Below are positions 7,336 to 15,177 of a DNA stretch of 22,873 nt, piece after piece. Numbering within the stretch: position 1 is the stretch's first letter; each line of letters begins with the position of its first letter. A model generated the notes under the pieces. The model made no database searches. It had not been told where the DNA came from and worked only from the letters and a program-made list of their open reading frames with translations. This stretch comes from Actinomycetota bacterium (GTDB lineage Bacteria > Actinomycetota > Acidimicrobiia > Acidimicrobiales > Ilumatobacteraceae), in contig JAPKZT010000200.1 of the NCBI GenBank assembly GCA_026393655.1, positions 1 to 22,873 on the forward strand, read 5' to 3'. Position numbers and translations under genes: made by a program.

Positions 7336-8231
7336 GCGCGTGGGTGCGATGCTCCATAAGCAGATTTCAAACGCTCTTTGCTTACTTGGGTGTAACGCTG
7401 CGTCGTCGCAACATCAGAGTGCCCCAACAACTCTTGTACAGCACGCAAGTCAGCACCGTTGTCAAGCAAGTGCGTCGCATATGTGTGGCGTAATGCATGG
7501 GGATGAGTCGGAGTAAGCGCGCGCTCGTCAATAATTCGGCGCACATCGCGCGGCGCCAACCTGTGACCTCGAGCATTTAAAAATAATGCAGTTGCATCAG
7601 AAACAATTTCAGCGCCATTGCGCGTTTCTTCACTTACGACTTCGTGGCGAAACTTTAGCCAATGTTTAACAGCCAACACACTTGGTTCGCTGACAGGTAT
7701 TTGTCGTTGTTTAGAACCTTTACCCATAACGATCACAGTGTTGTTTCGGTCGTTAATGCTGTCTATATCTATTGAACAAACTTCACTCACGCGAAGACCG
7801 CTGCCGTAGAGCAACTCAATCAACGCTGTATCTCGCGAAGACTTCCATTCTGGAACATCTGGGTTGCTACACGTAAGCAACGCATTGAGTTGTTCTTTAG
7901 TTAAAACTTTTGGTAGCCGACCTGTGCCAGACGGTGTGCGAACGCCAGTTGTCGGATCAGTTTTTAATGTTCCATTGCGAATGTGCCAGGCAAAATACCT
8001 ACGAATGGCAGCAAGTTTGCGCGTCACACTTCGCTTTGCTTTCTGGCTGGTCGTCAAGAAACTTATATATTGTCGCACTAAATCGCGAGTCACCAACTGC
8101 GGAGTATTTATTTTGAGTCGTGAGATCCATTCTTCGAACTGCTTAACATCGCTGGCATATGCACTCGTCGTATTTATTGAAGCGGCAGTCATTGACCCAA
8201 TGAATTCGTCAATCTTCCAAGCCGTCGCCAT
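7332..8231 (-). CDS. xerC: Tyrosine recombinase XerC/XerD
   Basis: This 299-residue site-specific recombinase resolves chromosome dimers at dif. The N-terminal SAM-like DNA-binding domain is residues 5-90. The catalytic domain carries all expected residues: R147 (SGLRVSE), K171 (MGKGSKQR), H245 and R248 (HPHALRHTYATHLL), H271 (LLGHSD) and the nucleophile Y280 (TQRYTQ). Length and full motif set fit Xer rather than a phage integrase, and there are no att repeats or phage genes nearby. XerC versus XerD cannot be decided from sequence alone; the place beside dprA and the sigma factor favours the xerC name used in actinobacteria. It starts at ATG 8231, 21 nt after dprA, and overlaps the sigma gene by 4 nt. 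Confidence 0.88.
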   Translation of the reverse strand: MATAWKIDEFIGSMTAASINTTSAYASDVKQFEEWISRLKINTPQLVTRDLVRQYISFLTTSQKAKRSVTRKLAAIRRYFAWHIRNGTLKTDPTTGVRTPSGTGRLPKVLTKEQLNALLTCSNPDVPEWKSSRDTALIELLYGSGLRVSEVCSIDIDSINDRNNTVIVMGKGSKQRQIPVSEPSVLAVKHWLKFRHEVVSEETRNGAEIVSDATALFLNARGHRLAPRDVRRIIDERALTPTHPHALRHTYATHLLDNGADLRAVQELLGHSDVATTQRYTQVSKERLKSAYGASHPRA

Positions 8232-8252
8232 ATCACTAACAACGGTAATCGC

Positions 8253-9467
8253 TTAATGCAGTGGCTGCCTGACTTCAATTACTTCCCACCAGCCTGCGTT
8301 TTCAACGACCCAACCCAATGCTTCAAGACGCCCAAGTGACACTGCGGCATCAATAGTCGAAAGACGGCTAGTCAAGACAAAATTGTCAAGCGTGAATGGC
8401 GAGCCAGCCATCATTGAAACGAGGTTTTGATCGCTACTGCTTAAACGAACTCTAGGGTCATAAATATTTTCTTGCGCTCGGCGGTTGTCAAGACCTAGTG
8501 CGACGAGTACATCTTGTGCGCCAATAATCGGCAAACAGCCTTGCTGAATTAATTGGTTCGTACCGTTCGAAGCAACATTGCGCGGCGAACCAGGCACAGC
8601 CAACACAGTCACATCTCGCTTTTGAGCTTCGTCAACAGTGATCATTGAGCCACCTGTGTCGCGCGATTCGACTACAACTAAAACTTCGCTGAGTGCAGCC
8701 AAGATGCGATTGCGCAACGGAAACCGAAATGCTTCTGGCGGCGAACCTGGTGAAGATTCACTGATCAAAGCGCCTTGCGTAGCGATGTCTTGCCACAGTT
8801 GAGCGTTTTCACGTGGATAAACAACGTCGAGGCCAGACGCGACAACACCCACCGGCCGGCCAAGAGTTTGCTCAGCCGGTCGACCGGCTGGTCGGCTGGT
8901 TAGTGGACTGATTGCTCGACTCTCTAGTGCGCGCAACGCACCGCGATGAGCCCACGCATCAATCCCCCGCGCCAACCCAGAAACAATACAGACATCGTTT
9001 GTCGCCAAGTCATGAGCAATATGCGAAGCAAGATATCTGCCTGAGGCTGTGGCACTGCGAGTGCCGACCATTCCGACACGACGATTATTTAAAGCAGATA
9101 AATCACCGAAATAAAATAAAACTGCAGGCGGAGCCAAATCTAAAATCAAAGCACGCGGATAATTTTCGTCACCAAAAATAGTTATCTTGATGCCTGCTCT
9201 AATGCAGCGTTGTTCAATCTGATCTTGCAAATCTTGAGTCGCACGATGGCGCAATAACGTGACTAGCCCTTCGGTATTCAACATTGCAGCAACAACTTCG
9301 CTCGGTTTCGCCCGACCTTGCACCACCGCCCACGCAGTTTGCGGATCATGATGTTTTAACAGAGTCATCAATCGTTTCGGGCCAATCTTTGGCAGCGCAC
9401 ACAACGCAGCGGCTGCAATTTGATCTTTTGATAAACAATTTTTGAAAGCCGAATTAACAGAGTGCAT
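8253..9467 (-). CDS. dprA: DNA processing protein DprA with a small in-frame insertion
   Basis: DprA (Smf) binds incoming single-stranded DNA and loads RecA during transformation. A helical N-terminal domain (ALPKIGPKRLMTLL near 24-37) is followed by the Rossmann-like core: VGMVGTRSATASGRYLA (131-147), VCIVSGLARGIDAWAHRGAL (159-178), VGVVASGLDVVYPRE, FPLRNRILAALSEVLVVVES and GGSMITVDEAQKRDVTVLAV. The C-terminal part has a winged-helix-like segment. Residues 179-205 are odd: family members have only a few residues between AHRGAL and the VGVVxSGLD strand, whereas here about 20 extra residues appear, rich in R, P and G (SRPAGRPAE). They are coded by a GC-rich stretch with perfect palindromes. 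The insertion sits in a loop and leaves the frame open, so the protein may still work. ATG 9467 is 1 nt after the comM stop. Confidence 0.93.
   Translation of the reverse strand: MHSVNSAFKNCLSKDQIAAAALCALPKIGPKRLMTLLKHHDPQTAWAVVQGRAKPSEVVAAMLNTEGLVTLLRHRATQDLQDQIEQRCIRAGIKITIFGDENYPRALILDLAPPAVLFYFGDLSALNNRRVGMVGTRSATASGRYLASHIAHDLATNDVCIVSGLARGIDAWAHRGALRALESRAISPLTSRPAGRPAEQTLGRPVGVVASGLDVVYPRENAQLWQDIATQGALISESSPGSPPEAFRFPLRNRILAALSEVLVVVESRDTGGSMITVDEAQKRDVTVLAVPGSPRNVASNGTNQLIQQGCLPIIGAQDVLVALGLDNRRAQENIYDPRVRLSSSDQNLVSMMAGSPFTLDNFVLTSRLSTIDAAVSLGRLEALGWVVENAGWWEVIEVRQPLH
8853..8933. repeat. Palindrome-rich in-frame insertion within dprA
   Basis: The segment coding for the extra DprA loop holds a perfect 18-bp palindrome CAGCCGGTCGACCGGCTG at 8873-8890 and a second palindromic run around GGCCGGCC (8854-8861). 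There is also a short tandem CGGCTGGT/CGGCTGGT at 8884-8900. It is more GC-rich than its surroundings. In-frame palindromic elements inside genes are known in other bacteria (for example the Rickettsia palindromic elements). Whether this is one of a dispersed family here cannot be seen from a single copy. Confidence 0.5.
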
Positions 9468-9468
9468 T

Positions 9469-10992
9469 TTAAAACGACATCTCTCGCGTGCGCAGACCAG
9501 AGGCGAAATTTACTCGCAACATCAGAGCCAAATGTAAATGCGTCTCATCGATCATTTGCGGCGCACCAGTCAAATCGGCAATGGTTCGCGCCACTCGTCG
9601 CACTCGGTGGTAACCCCGACCAGTCAGATGGCCCGCCTCTAGTTCTTTGCGCAATAACTCCTCTGCTTTTTTCGTTAGTGGCGCCGCGCTGTCAAGCTGT
9701 TGGCGAGTCAACGAAGAGTTTGTTCCACCAAATCTAGAAAACGCAAGACTTCGCGCTTTAGCAACTCGCGCTGCAACCACACATGTTGGCTCACTAGCAA
9801 CGGGCGAAATCAAATCACTCGTGTTTGGTCGCGAAACAGCAACTCGTAAATCAAAACGATCGAGTAGCGGCCCAGAAAAACGTCGCAGATATCGTGCCCG
9901 CGCCGCGTCATCACAAGTGCAGGCCCCTGGTGTGCCTTCACCACATGGGCACGGATTCGTTGCCGCGACAAGTAAAAACTCCGCAGGCATCACAACACTT
10001 GTGCGCGCACGGGCCAGATGCACAACTCGTTGCTCAAGGGGTTGACGCAATGCATCTAACACTGACGGTGCGAATTCGCCCAGTTCGTCAAGAAACAAAA
10101 CACCGTGGCTAGCAAGAGAAATTTCGCCCGGTCGCATCAACGCTGTACCACCGCCGACCATCGCAACCATTGAAGATGAGTGATGCGGTGCGCGATACGG
10201 CGCATCTCTAATTAATCCGCTATTTGAAAATTCAGTTTGCACCGACGAATGAATCATCGTCGCCGAAATGGCTTGCTCGTCATTCAATGAAGGCAAAAGA
10301 CCGACGAGTCGTTCGGCAAGCATTGTTTTACCAGCCCCAGGTGGGCCAACTAAAAGTAAGTGATGTGAGCCTGCAGCCGAAATCTCTAACGCTTGTCGCG
10401 CAACGGGTTGTCCCTGTACATCTGCGAGATCAGGCACAAATTTAGATTTACTAAACAGAGTTTGTTTCGAGATCTCTTTTCGCCACTCGATTCGACCAGA
10501 CAAACATTCAACAACTTCAAGAAGTGTTTTCGCTGAAAAAACTTGAGTGACTGTGGCGGCACTGGCTTCACCAAGGTTCTCAAGTGCGACAACAGTTTGA
10601 CGATCAATTGTCGCCAAGACAAGCGGAGTTGCTCCCCGAACAGGTCGCAATGAACCGTCTAATCCCAACTCGGCGATAAACGCATATTGCGTGAGAATTT
10701 CAACTGGCAACAGACCCTGAGCCGCGAGTAGGCCAACAGCAATTGCCAAATCTAAACATGCTCCAGATTTTCGATCGCCACTTGGTGCAAGATTCACCGT
10801 GATTCTTCTGGTCGGCCACGGCAAATCGCTTGACAACAATGCTGCACGCACTCGATCACGGCTTTCGCGACAAACTTCGTCTGGTTGACCAACAACGGTG
10901 AACCCTGGCAACCCGATGCCTGCGTGCACTTCGACATCAACTCGTGAACCACGAACACCAAGCAAAGTTGCTGACCGAACTGATGCAAACAC
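9469..10992 (-). CDS. comM: YifB/ComM-family AAA+ ATPase (Mg-chelatase-like)
   Basis: ComM is a hexameric helicase that promotes branch migration when transforming DNA is integrated. The 507-residue length is normal. The N-terminal LonC-like domain has GLPGFTVVGQPDEVCRESRDR and ITVNLAPSGDRKSGACLDLA (residues 27-85). The AAA+ core has Walker A GPPGAGKT (216-223), APHHSSSMVAMVGGG, and Walker B VLFLDE (298-303). A four-cysteine segment, ATNPCPCGEGTPGACTCDD, follows, and then an arginine-rich sensor region, RRFSGPLLDRFDLRV. The C-terminal domain has HLTGRGYHRVRRVARTIADL. The start is GTG 10992, with GGGCG close upstream. It is translationally linked to dprA (1-nt gap), a common actinobacterial pair. 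Pili or ComEC genes are not in view. Confidence 0.93.
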   Translation of the reverse strand: MFASVRSATLLGVRGSRVDVEVHAGIGLPGFTVVGQPDEVCRESRDRVRAALLSSDLPWPTRRITVNLAPSGDRKSGACLDLAIAVGLLAAQGLLPVEILTQYAFIAELGLDGSLRPVRGATPLVLATIDRQTVVALENLGEASAATVTQVFSAKTLLEVVECLSGRIEWRKEISKQTLFSKSKFVPDLADVQGQPVARQALEISAAGSHHLLLVGPPGAGKTMLAERLVGLLPSLNDEQAISATMIHSSVQTEFSNSGLIRDAPYRAPHHSSSMVAMVGGGTALMRPGEISLASHGVLFLDELGEFAPSVLDALRQPLEQRVVHLARARTSVVMPAEFLLVAATNPCPCGEGTPGACTCDDAARARYLRRFSGPLLDRFDLRVAVSRPNTSDLISPVASEPTCVVAARVAKARSLAFSRFGGTNSSLTRQQLDSAAPLTKKAEELLRKELEAGHLTGRGYHRVRRVARTIADLTGAPQMIDETHLHLALMLRVNFASGLRTREMSF

Positions 10993-11042
10993 TCGCCCAA
11001 ACCCCCATTTCTAAATTGCTATATCTCGTTGACGCCAGTCGA

Positions 11043-11060
11043 TATCTCACACCTGAGATA
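11043..11060. promoter_or_regulatory. Inverted repeat between divergent comM and lipoprotein gene
   Basis: TATCTCA (11043-11049), four bases CACC, then TGAGATA (11054-11060) form a perfect 7-bp inverted repeat. It lies in the intergenic space between the divergent starts of comM and the lipoprotein gene, 10 nt before the ATG at 11071. Such symmetry is typical of a repressor operator or a leader hairpin. I do not recognise the motif. Confidence 0.4.
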
Positions 11061-11070
11061 CTTAAGGAAG

Positions 11071-11568
11071 ATGATTTTCAAAACGACATTGAGATCTAAC
11101 TCGTTTGATGAATGTGTACACCGCAACTTGAAACTGGCTACGCAATTCGAAATCAAAAAATCGCTAAAAAAATCGGTAAAAACGTTCTCACTTTTTTCTT
11201 GTCTTGTGCTTTTAGTTAGCGCGTGTAGCGAAACTCCACGAACTGCAACAAATTTCTGTCGTCAGTTGGCCATTGAGGCCCCGTCAATTGGTTACCCACC
11301 AGTAACTGCGGCTGATGTCGCTGCGATGCTGGCTAGATATGAACGTCTCAGCAAAACCGCGCCACTCGTAATCGAAGACGAATGGAAGTCGCTTACCGAG
11401 TTATTTGCAGTCGCTTCTCGCGTTAAATCAAATGATCCCGAGAGCGTTCAGGCAGTTATTGAAATGGCTTACTCAACAGAAAAAGAATCTGCGACAGTTG
11501 CAAAATGGACGCGAGAAACTTGCGGAATAGATATTTCGAACGGACTTAAAGTCGCACCGAAAGGTTGA
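11071..11568 (+). CDS. Predicted lipoprotein, function not recognised
   Basis: Translation from ATG 11071 gives 165 residues. A basic stretch (KKSLKKSVKTF) is followed by a hydrophobic core SLFSCLVLLVSAC ending in a lipobox (LVSAC), so the mature protein begins at that cysteine, followed by SETPRTATNFC. The mature part, about 115 residues, is hydrophilic and helical (VTAADVAAMLARYERLS, then IEDEWKSLTELFAVASRVKS) and has two more cysteines, FC near its start and TCGID near its end, that could form a disulphide. I recognise no domain. From this ATG the signal peptide would be unusually long; TTG 11128 would give a normal 33-residue one, and AAGGAAG touches the ATG too closely to serve it. It converges on clpP with a 5-nt gap. 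Confidence 0.7.
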   Translation: MIFKTTLRSNSFDECVHRNLKLATQFEIKKSLKKSVKTFSLFSCLVLLVSACSETPRTATNFCRQLAIEAPSIGYPPVTAADVAAMLARYERLSKTAPLVIEDEWKSLTELFAVASRVKSNDPESVQAVIEMAYSTEKESATVAKWTRETCGIDISNGLKVAPKG

Positions 11569-11573
11569 ACTAT

Positions 11574-12164
11574 TTAGCGCATTTCTCCGCGCTTGACGAT
11601 TACTTTGTCGACAAGACCATAATCACGGCCTTGCTCTGCCGTGAACCATCTATCGCGCTCTGAGTCGGCTTGAATCTCTTCGAGTTTTTTACCAGAGTGA
11701 TGAGCAGTCAATTTCGCCATGCTCAACTTCGTGTAGGCAAGTTGCTCGGCTTGAATTGCAATGTCAGATGCTTGACCGCGCAAACCCGCCAATGGCTGAT
11801 GCATCATGATCCGCGCGTTCGGCAATGTGTATCGCTTGCCCGAGGCGCCAGCGGTCAACAAGAATTGACCCATTGATGCTGCAAGACCTAAGCAGACTGT
11901 GGCGATATCGCAAGACACGAACTGCATCGTGTCGTAAATCGCCATACCTGCAGTCACTGATCCGCCAGGACTATTTATATATAGCCAGATATCTGCCTTT
12001 GGATCTTCGCCTTCAAGAAATAGCAACTGCGCACAAACTTGGTTAGCGATTTCATCATTTACATCGGTGCCGAGCATGATTACACGACTTTTCAACAATC
12101 GCACAAAAATATCGCTGCGAGAGTCGAAACCACCCTCAAGGGCTACAGGAAGAATATTTGACAT
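11574..12164 (-). CDS. clpP: ATP-dependent Clp protease proteolytic subunit
   Basis: ClpP forms the barrel serine protease that degrades proteins delivered by ClpX or ClpC. The catalytic triad is present: S97 in GLAASMGQF, H122 in ARIMMHQPL and D171 in SERDRWFTAEQGRDYG. The oligomerisation and handle-helix regions look standard, and 196 residues is the normal length with a short propeptide. Many actinobacteria carry two adjacent clpP genes next to tig and clpX; here a single copy stands alone behind two PLP enzymes, 25 nt after the threonine-synthase-like stop and probably cotranscribed with it. A second ClpP elsewhere in the genome is likely but not visible. Confidence 0.95.
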   Translation of the reverse strand: MSNILPVALEGGFDSRSDIFVRLLKSRVIMLGTDVNDEIANQVCAQLLFLEGEDPKADIWLYINSPGGSVTAGMAIYDTMQFVSCDIATVCLGLAASMGQFLLTAGASGKRYTLPNARIMMHQPLAGLRGQASDIAIQAEQLAYTKLSMAKLTAHHSGKKLEEIQADSERDRWFTAEQGRDYGLVDKVIVKRGEMR

Positions 12165-12189
12165 GACTTGCAGGCTAGTGCCCGACGAA

Positions 12190-13497
12190 CTACTGCCGAC
12201 GGACGCCGCTAAAAATCACAATCACACGCTCGTCATCGGCGATCTCGTGGCGTATTGCTAGAAGTCCTGCGAGACCAGAACTTCCAGTCGGACTGACATC
12301 AATATTTGTCACACGATGGGCAAGCGCATAACTTTCGTGAACTTGTTGTTCAGTCGCAACAACCGGATAACCACTGCTATCGGCCATTGCGTTGCATGCA
12401 CCGATCCAGTCGTATGTTTCGTCATCGAGAATTCCGTCGGCTAATGAAACCGGCATCGTCTCCCACGGCCACATGCACTGTGACCATCGTGAACCTGCAT
12501 TGCGCGCGCCACCGGTTGTATTGGCAATTTCAAAAGCGCGCGCTAGTGGCGCACAGCCTTGTGTTTGTACTGCATGAATTTTTGGTTTAGTTGCACCTGC
12601 GAAAAATCCGCTCGCCGCACAAGCTACAAATGCGCCGCCACCCGCTTGCACAAACATGCGGCTGATTAAAGAGCCAGATAATTCTTCGGCGACAACCGCC
12701 ATCTCAAAACCAATTGTGCGGCCTCCGTCAAGACACCATGCATTTTCTGGGCCTTGAACTCCAAATGGAATACAACCTTGCTCGATGGCTTCGCGAAATC
12801 TAAATACGCATGGATCACCAGCTGGATCGGTTGCAACTCGCGGACATCTAATTACGTTTGCATCTAACGAATTTAGAATTTTTAATGTTGCAGCGTCTGC
12901 GTGTTCTGGTACGAAAACTTGAATTGGCCAGTTGACTGCGCGAGCCAGAGTACTGGCCGCAATTGCTGCGTTACCGCAAGACGCAATCGCCAATGCCGGT
13001 CGTTGTGTTGGCGGCTTCCATGGTGCACGACCGACAAGTTCTACAGTTACGAGATGTAACAACTCAGTAAACAAATGCCTAGCTTTTTGCGAGCCTGCGA
13101 CATTATGCGTCTCATCTTTTATCCACACGCCGCCACGATTGTTGAAACCAAGCGCATCAGAAAGTGCGTCATGACGCGCGAACGGCGTCGTGCGAAAACC
13201 TGTGCCAGCAACTTTTGCCACAGATTCGTCTAGATCGCGAATGATTTTGGTTCGGGCTACAAAGTCGAGACCGAGAGTTGCAGCAAATGCATCCCATGCT
13301 AAGTATCGCTGAAATGCGATATACGGATTCGCGTCTCCATTGCTGCGTAGTGGCGCTATCGCATTCTCAAGTTCAAGCACATGATGTCGGTCAGAACTAG
13401 TTGACTTTGGGCAACGCCAAGAAAATATCTCGTCGATCGAAACTTTTATATTGCATACCGAGCAACGCCAGCCAGTAACGACCGGGGTGTCTTGCAT
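12190..13497 (-). CDS. Threonine-synthase-like PLP enzyme (fold type II)
   Basis: This 435-residue protein belongs to the tryptophan-synthase-beta/threonine-synthase superfamily. The N-terminus has a partial zinc-ribbon pattern, CSVC at 12-15 and CP at 29-30, as in many ThrC-like proteins, but the fourth cysteine is absent. K138 in NVAGSQKARH is the likely Schiff-base lysine, and SCGNAA (173-178) is the phosphate/substrate loop, comparable to SxGNxA. The C-terminal part has an ISRMFVQAGGGAFVACAASG glycine loop and an SPTGSSGLAGLLA segment. The exact substrate is not evident; it may be a lyase or ammonia-lyase rather than true threonine synthase, since no homoserine genes are adjacent. It lies 5 nt after the upstream PLP gene and is probably cotranscribed with it. 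Confidence 0.78.
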   Translation of the reverse strand: MQDTPVVTGWRCSVCNIKVSIDEIFSWRCPKSTSSDRHHVLELENAIAPLRSNGDANPYIAFQRYLAWDAFAATLGLDFVARTKIIRDLDESVAKVAGTGFRTTPFARHDALSDALGFNNRGGVWIKDETHNVAGSQKARHLFTELLHLVTVELVGRAPWKPPTQRPALAIASCGNAAIAASTLARAVNWPIQVFVPEHADAATLKILNSLDANVIRCPRVATDPAGDPCVFRFREAIEQGCIPFGVQGPENAWCLDGGRTIGFEMAVVAEELSGSLISRMFVQAGGGAFVACAASGFFAGATKPKIHAVQTQGCAPLARAFEIANTTGGARNAGSRWSQCMWPWETMPVSLADGILDDETYDWIGACNAMADSSGYPVVATEQQVHESYALAHRVTNIDVSPTGSSGLAGLLAIRHEIADDERVIVIFSGVRRQ

Positions 13498-13502
13498 TTG
13501 AT

Positions 13503-15047
13503 TTATTTTGCGGCAACGACCCGACGGTTGAACTCGCCAATGAGTTCGTCCCAGACGGGAAGGTACTTGCGTAAGTCACGCCAAAATGACTGCGATCGAC
13601 GAGCTTCAAACACTGCTAGCGGCGTGCCTTGTTGCTCTACCCATGTGTAATAGCCGAGGTTAAAAATTCGTGTTCGGTCGCGTTCGGTGCAATCAATCAT
13701 CGCATCAGTGCCCACAGTTGCCAGGTGTTCGGCAAATACTTCAGCGGCGTCAATTTCGCTGAACGAGTTATTAAAACGACGAGCCAAAGTTTTCACTCTC
13801 TCACTTGGATATAAATCTGCGCCGTCGGTGGCGATCGTGATTAGCGCATCGTTTGCACCAAGTCCGAGAAGTTTGGCCGTCTTTATTGCCGCAATCACAT
13901 TGCAAATCGCCGAGAAACCAAAATGCTTCAGCGTCTCAACAATTTCAACTGGCACACCTTTGCGTTCAGCTAAATATTTACACCCAGCTTCAGTGTTAAA
14001 CATCACGTCAAGTTCATCAGTTGCGCGATCTGAAACCCCGATTACAACGTCAGTGTTCATTACATTATGAATCAACGGAATATGTTTGTCACCAATACCT
14101 TGAATGTTGTGCTCACCAAAACCATTTTCTAGCATCGTCGGACACTCAAGTGCCTCAACCGCGACAATTTTTGTGCCGTAGTCATCTTTAAGTCTGTCGC
14201 CTGCACCAATCGTGCCCGCCGAACCAGTCGCCGATGTAAATGCGGCAAGGCGCAATTTGCCACCAGATTTTTTATTTACATGGTCGAAAACATTTGATAA
14301 GGCGCGACCGGTCACTTCGTAGTGCCCGGCATAATTTCCAAATTCACAAAACTGATTGAAGATGAAATTTTTCGGGTCTTTTTCCATCTCGTTGCAGGCG
14401 TCATAAATTTCTTTGACGTTGCTTTCGGTGCCGGGCGTGCGAACAACATCACTCGGATCACTCACCCATTTATCAAGCCAATCAAAACGCTCTTGAGACA
14501 TACCGGCCGGTAACACCGCGACGCCACGCGAACCCATAATTCGACTGATCGCGACTCCACCTCGTGCATAGTTGCCGGTTGATGGCCAAACTGCGCGATG
14601 TCGACTCGGATCAAACTGCCCGGTGATCACTCGCGGGGCCAAGCACGAATACGCAGCCAAAACTTTATGTGCCGTAATCATCGGAAACCGATCGCCGAAC
14701 ATCACAATGATCGGACTCTCGATGCCAGTCAATGAAGTTGGCAAGACAACATGGTCAGGTACATCGACGCGATCGCCTTGCATATTGTTGTACCAATGCA
14801 CACGAAATAAGTTGCGCGCATCGGGTGCATTTTTGTCGACGCCTTTTGAATAGTTTGCGGCAATCAGTGATGGATCTGCAAGTTGGGCAAAAGTTGGCAA
14901 CAGAACATTATTTTTGGCACAAAGCGCAATGCTGTTATCTCGTGCTTGCTCGTCAACAATCGTGTCGGCCAGGCCAAGTTGGCCCGCCATTGCCGATGCA
15001 TCTAAAACGCCATTTGTCCCATTAGAAGCCGTAGTTGTTGAAGTCAA
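13503..15047 (-). CDS. Large PLP-dependent enzyme, cysteine-synthase/tryptophan-synthase-beta superfamily
   Basis: This 514-residue fold-type-II PLP protein is longer than CysK or CysM (about 300-330). K128 in FPMITAHKVLAAYS is the likely PLP lysine, and STGNYARGGVAISRIMG (156-172) is the phosphate-binding loop. A glycine-rich loop TSATGSAGTIGAGDRL follows near 290, and a C-terminal extension of about 130 residues ends in WDELIGEFNRRVVAAK. I cannot name the substrate. The start is TTG 15047 with no Shine-Dalgarno; CATAAT 7 nt upstream could be a -10 box giving a leaderless message. ATG at residue 20 is the alternative. It heads an apparent three-gene operon with the threonine-synthase-like gene and clpP, and is divergent from the tRNA and the aldolase-like gene. 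Confidence 0.75.
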   Translation of the reverse strand: MTSTTTASNGTNGVLDASAMAGQLGLADTIVDEQARDNSIALCAKNNVLLPTFAQLADPSLIAANYSKGVDKNAPDARNLFRVHWYNNMQGDRVDVPDHVVLPTSLTGIESPIIVMFGDRFPMITAHKVLAAYSCLAPRVITGQFDPSRHRAVWPSTGNYARGGVAISRIMGSRGVAVLPAGMSQERFDWLDKWVSDPSDVVRTPGTESNVKEIYDACNEMEKDPKNFIFNQFCEFGNYAGHYEVTGRALSNVFDHVNKKSGGKLRLAAFTSATGSAGTIGAGDRLKDDYGTKIVAVEALECPTMLENGFGEHNIQGIGDKHIPLIHNVMNTDVVIGVSDRATDELDVMFNTEAGCKYLAERKGVPVEIVETLKHFGFSAICNVIAAIKTAKLLGLGANDALITIATDGADLYPSERVKTLARRFNNSFSEIDAAEVFAEHLATVGTDAMIDCTERDRTRIFNLGYYTWVEQQGTPLAVFEARRSQSFWRDLRKYLPVWDELIGEFNRRVVAAK

Positions 15048-15099
15048 GGTTTACATTATGTCAAAGAATGCTCCTGAACCACTACTCTTACTGCGCAAG

Positions 15100-15172
15100 G
15101 CCGACGTAGCCCAATGGCAGAGGCACGGCGCTTAGGACGCCGCCAGTGCGAGTTCGAGTCTCGCCGTCGGCA
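15100..15172 (+). tRNA. tRNA with anticodon UAG (Leu by codon) but short class I variable loop
   Basis: A complete 73-nt cloverleaf can be drawn. The acceptor GCCGACG (15100-15106) pairs with CGTCGGC (15165-15171), and the discriminator is A. The D-arm is GCC...GGC with GG in the loop (15109-15124). The anticodon stem CGGCG/CGCCG encloses the loop CTTAGGA (15131-15137), so the anticodon is TAG (15133-15135). The variable loop is only CCAGT (15143-15147). The T-arm is GCGAG-TTCGAGT-CTCGC (15148-15164). CCA is not encoded. By anticodon it reads CUA (Leu), and A73 suits leucine, but bacterial tRNA-Leu normally has a long variable arm, which is absent. It could be a special leucine isoacceptor, a tRNA charged by another synthetase, or a tRNA-derived gene. 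Gene boundaries are sure; the isotype is not. Confidence 0.85.
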
Positions 15173-15177
15173 CAAAT

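Noticed and set aside
7332..8231. Integrase of a mobile element next to the tRNA or dprA insertion
   Set aside because: Length, full Xer motif set and the conserved actinobacterial locus indicate a housekeeping Xer recombinase; no att repeats or cargo genes are seen, and the tRNA is 7 kb away.
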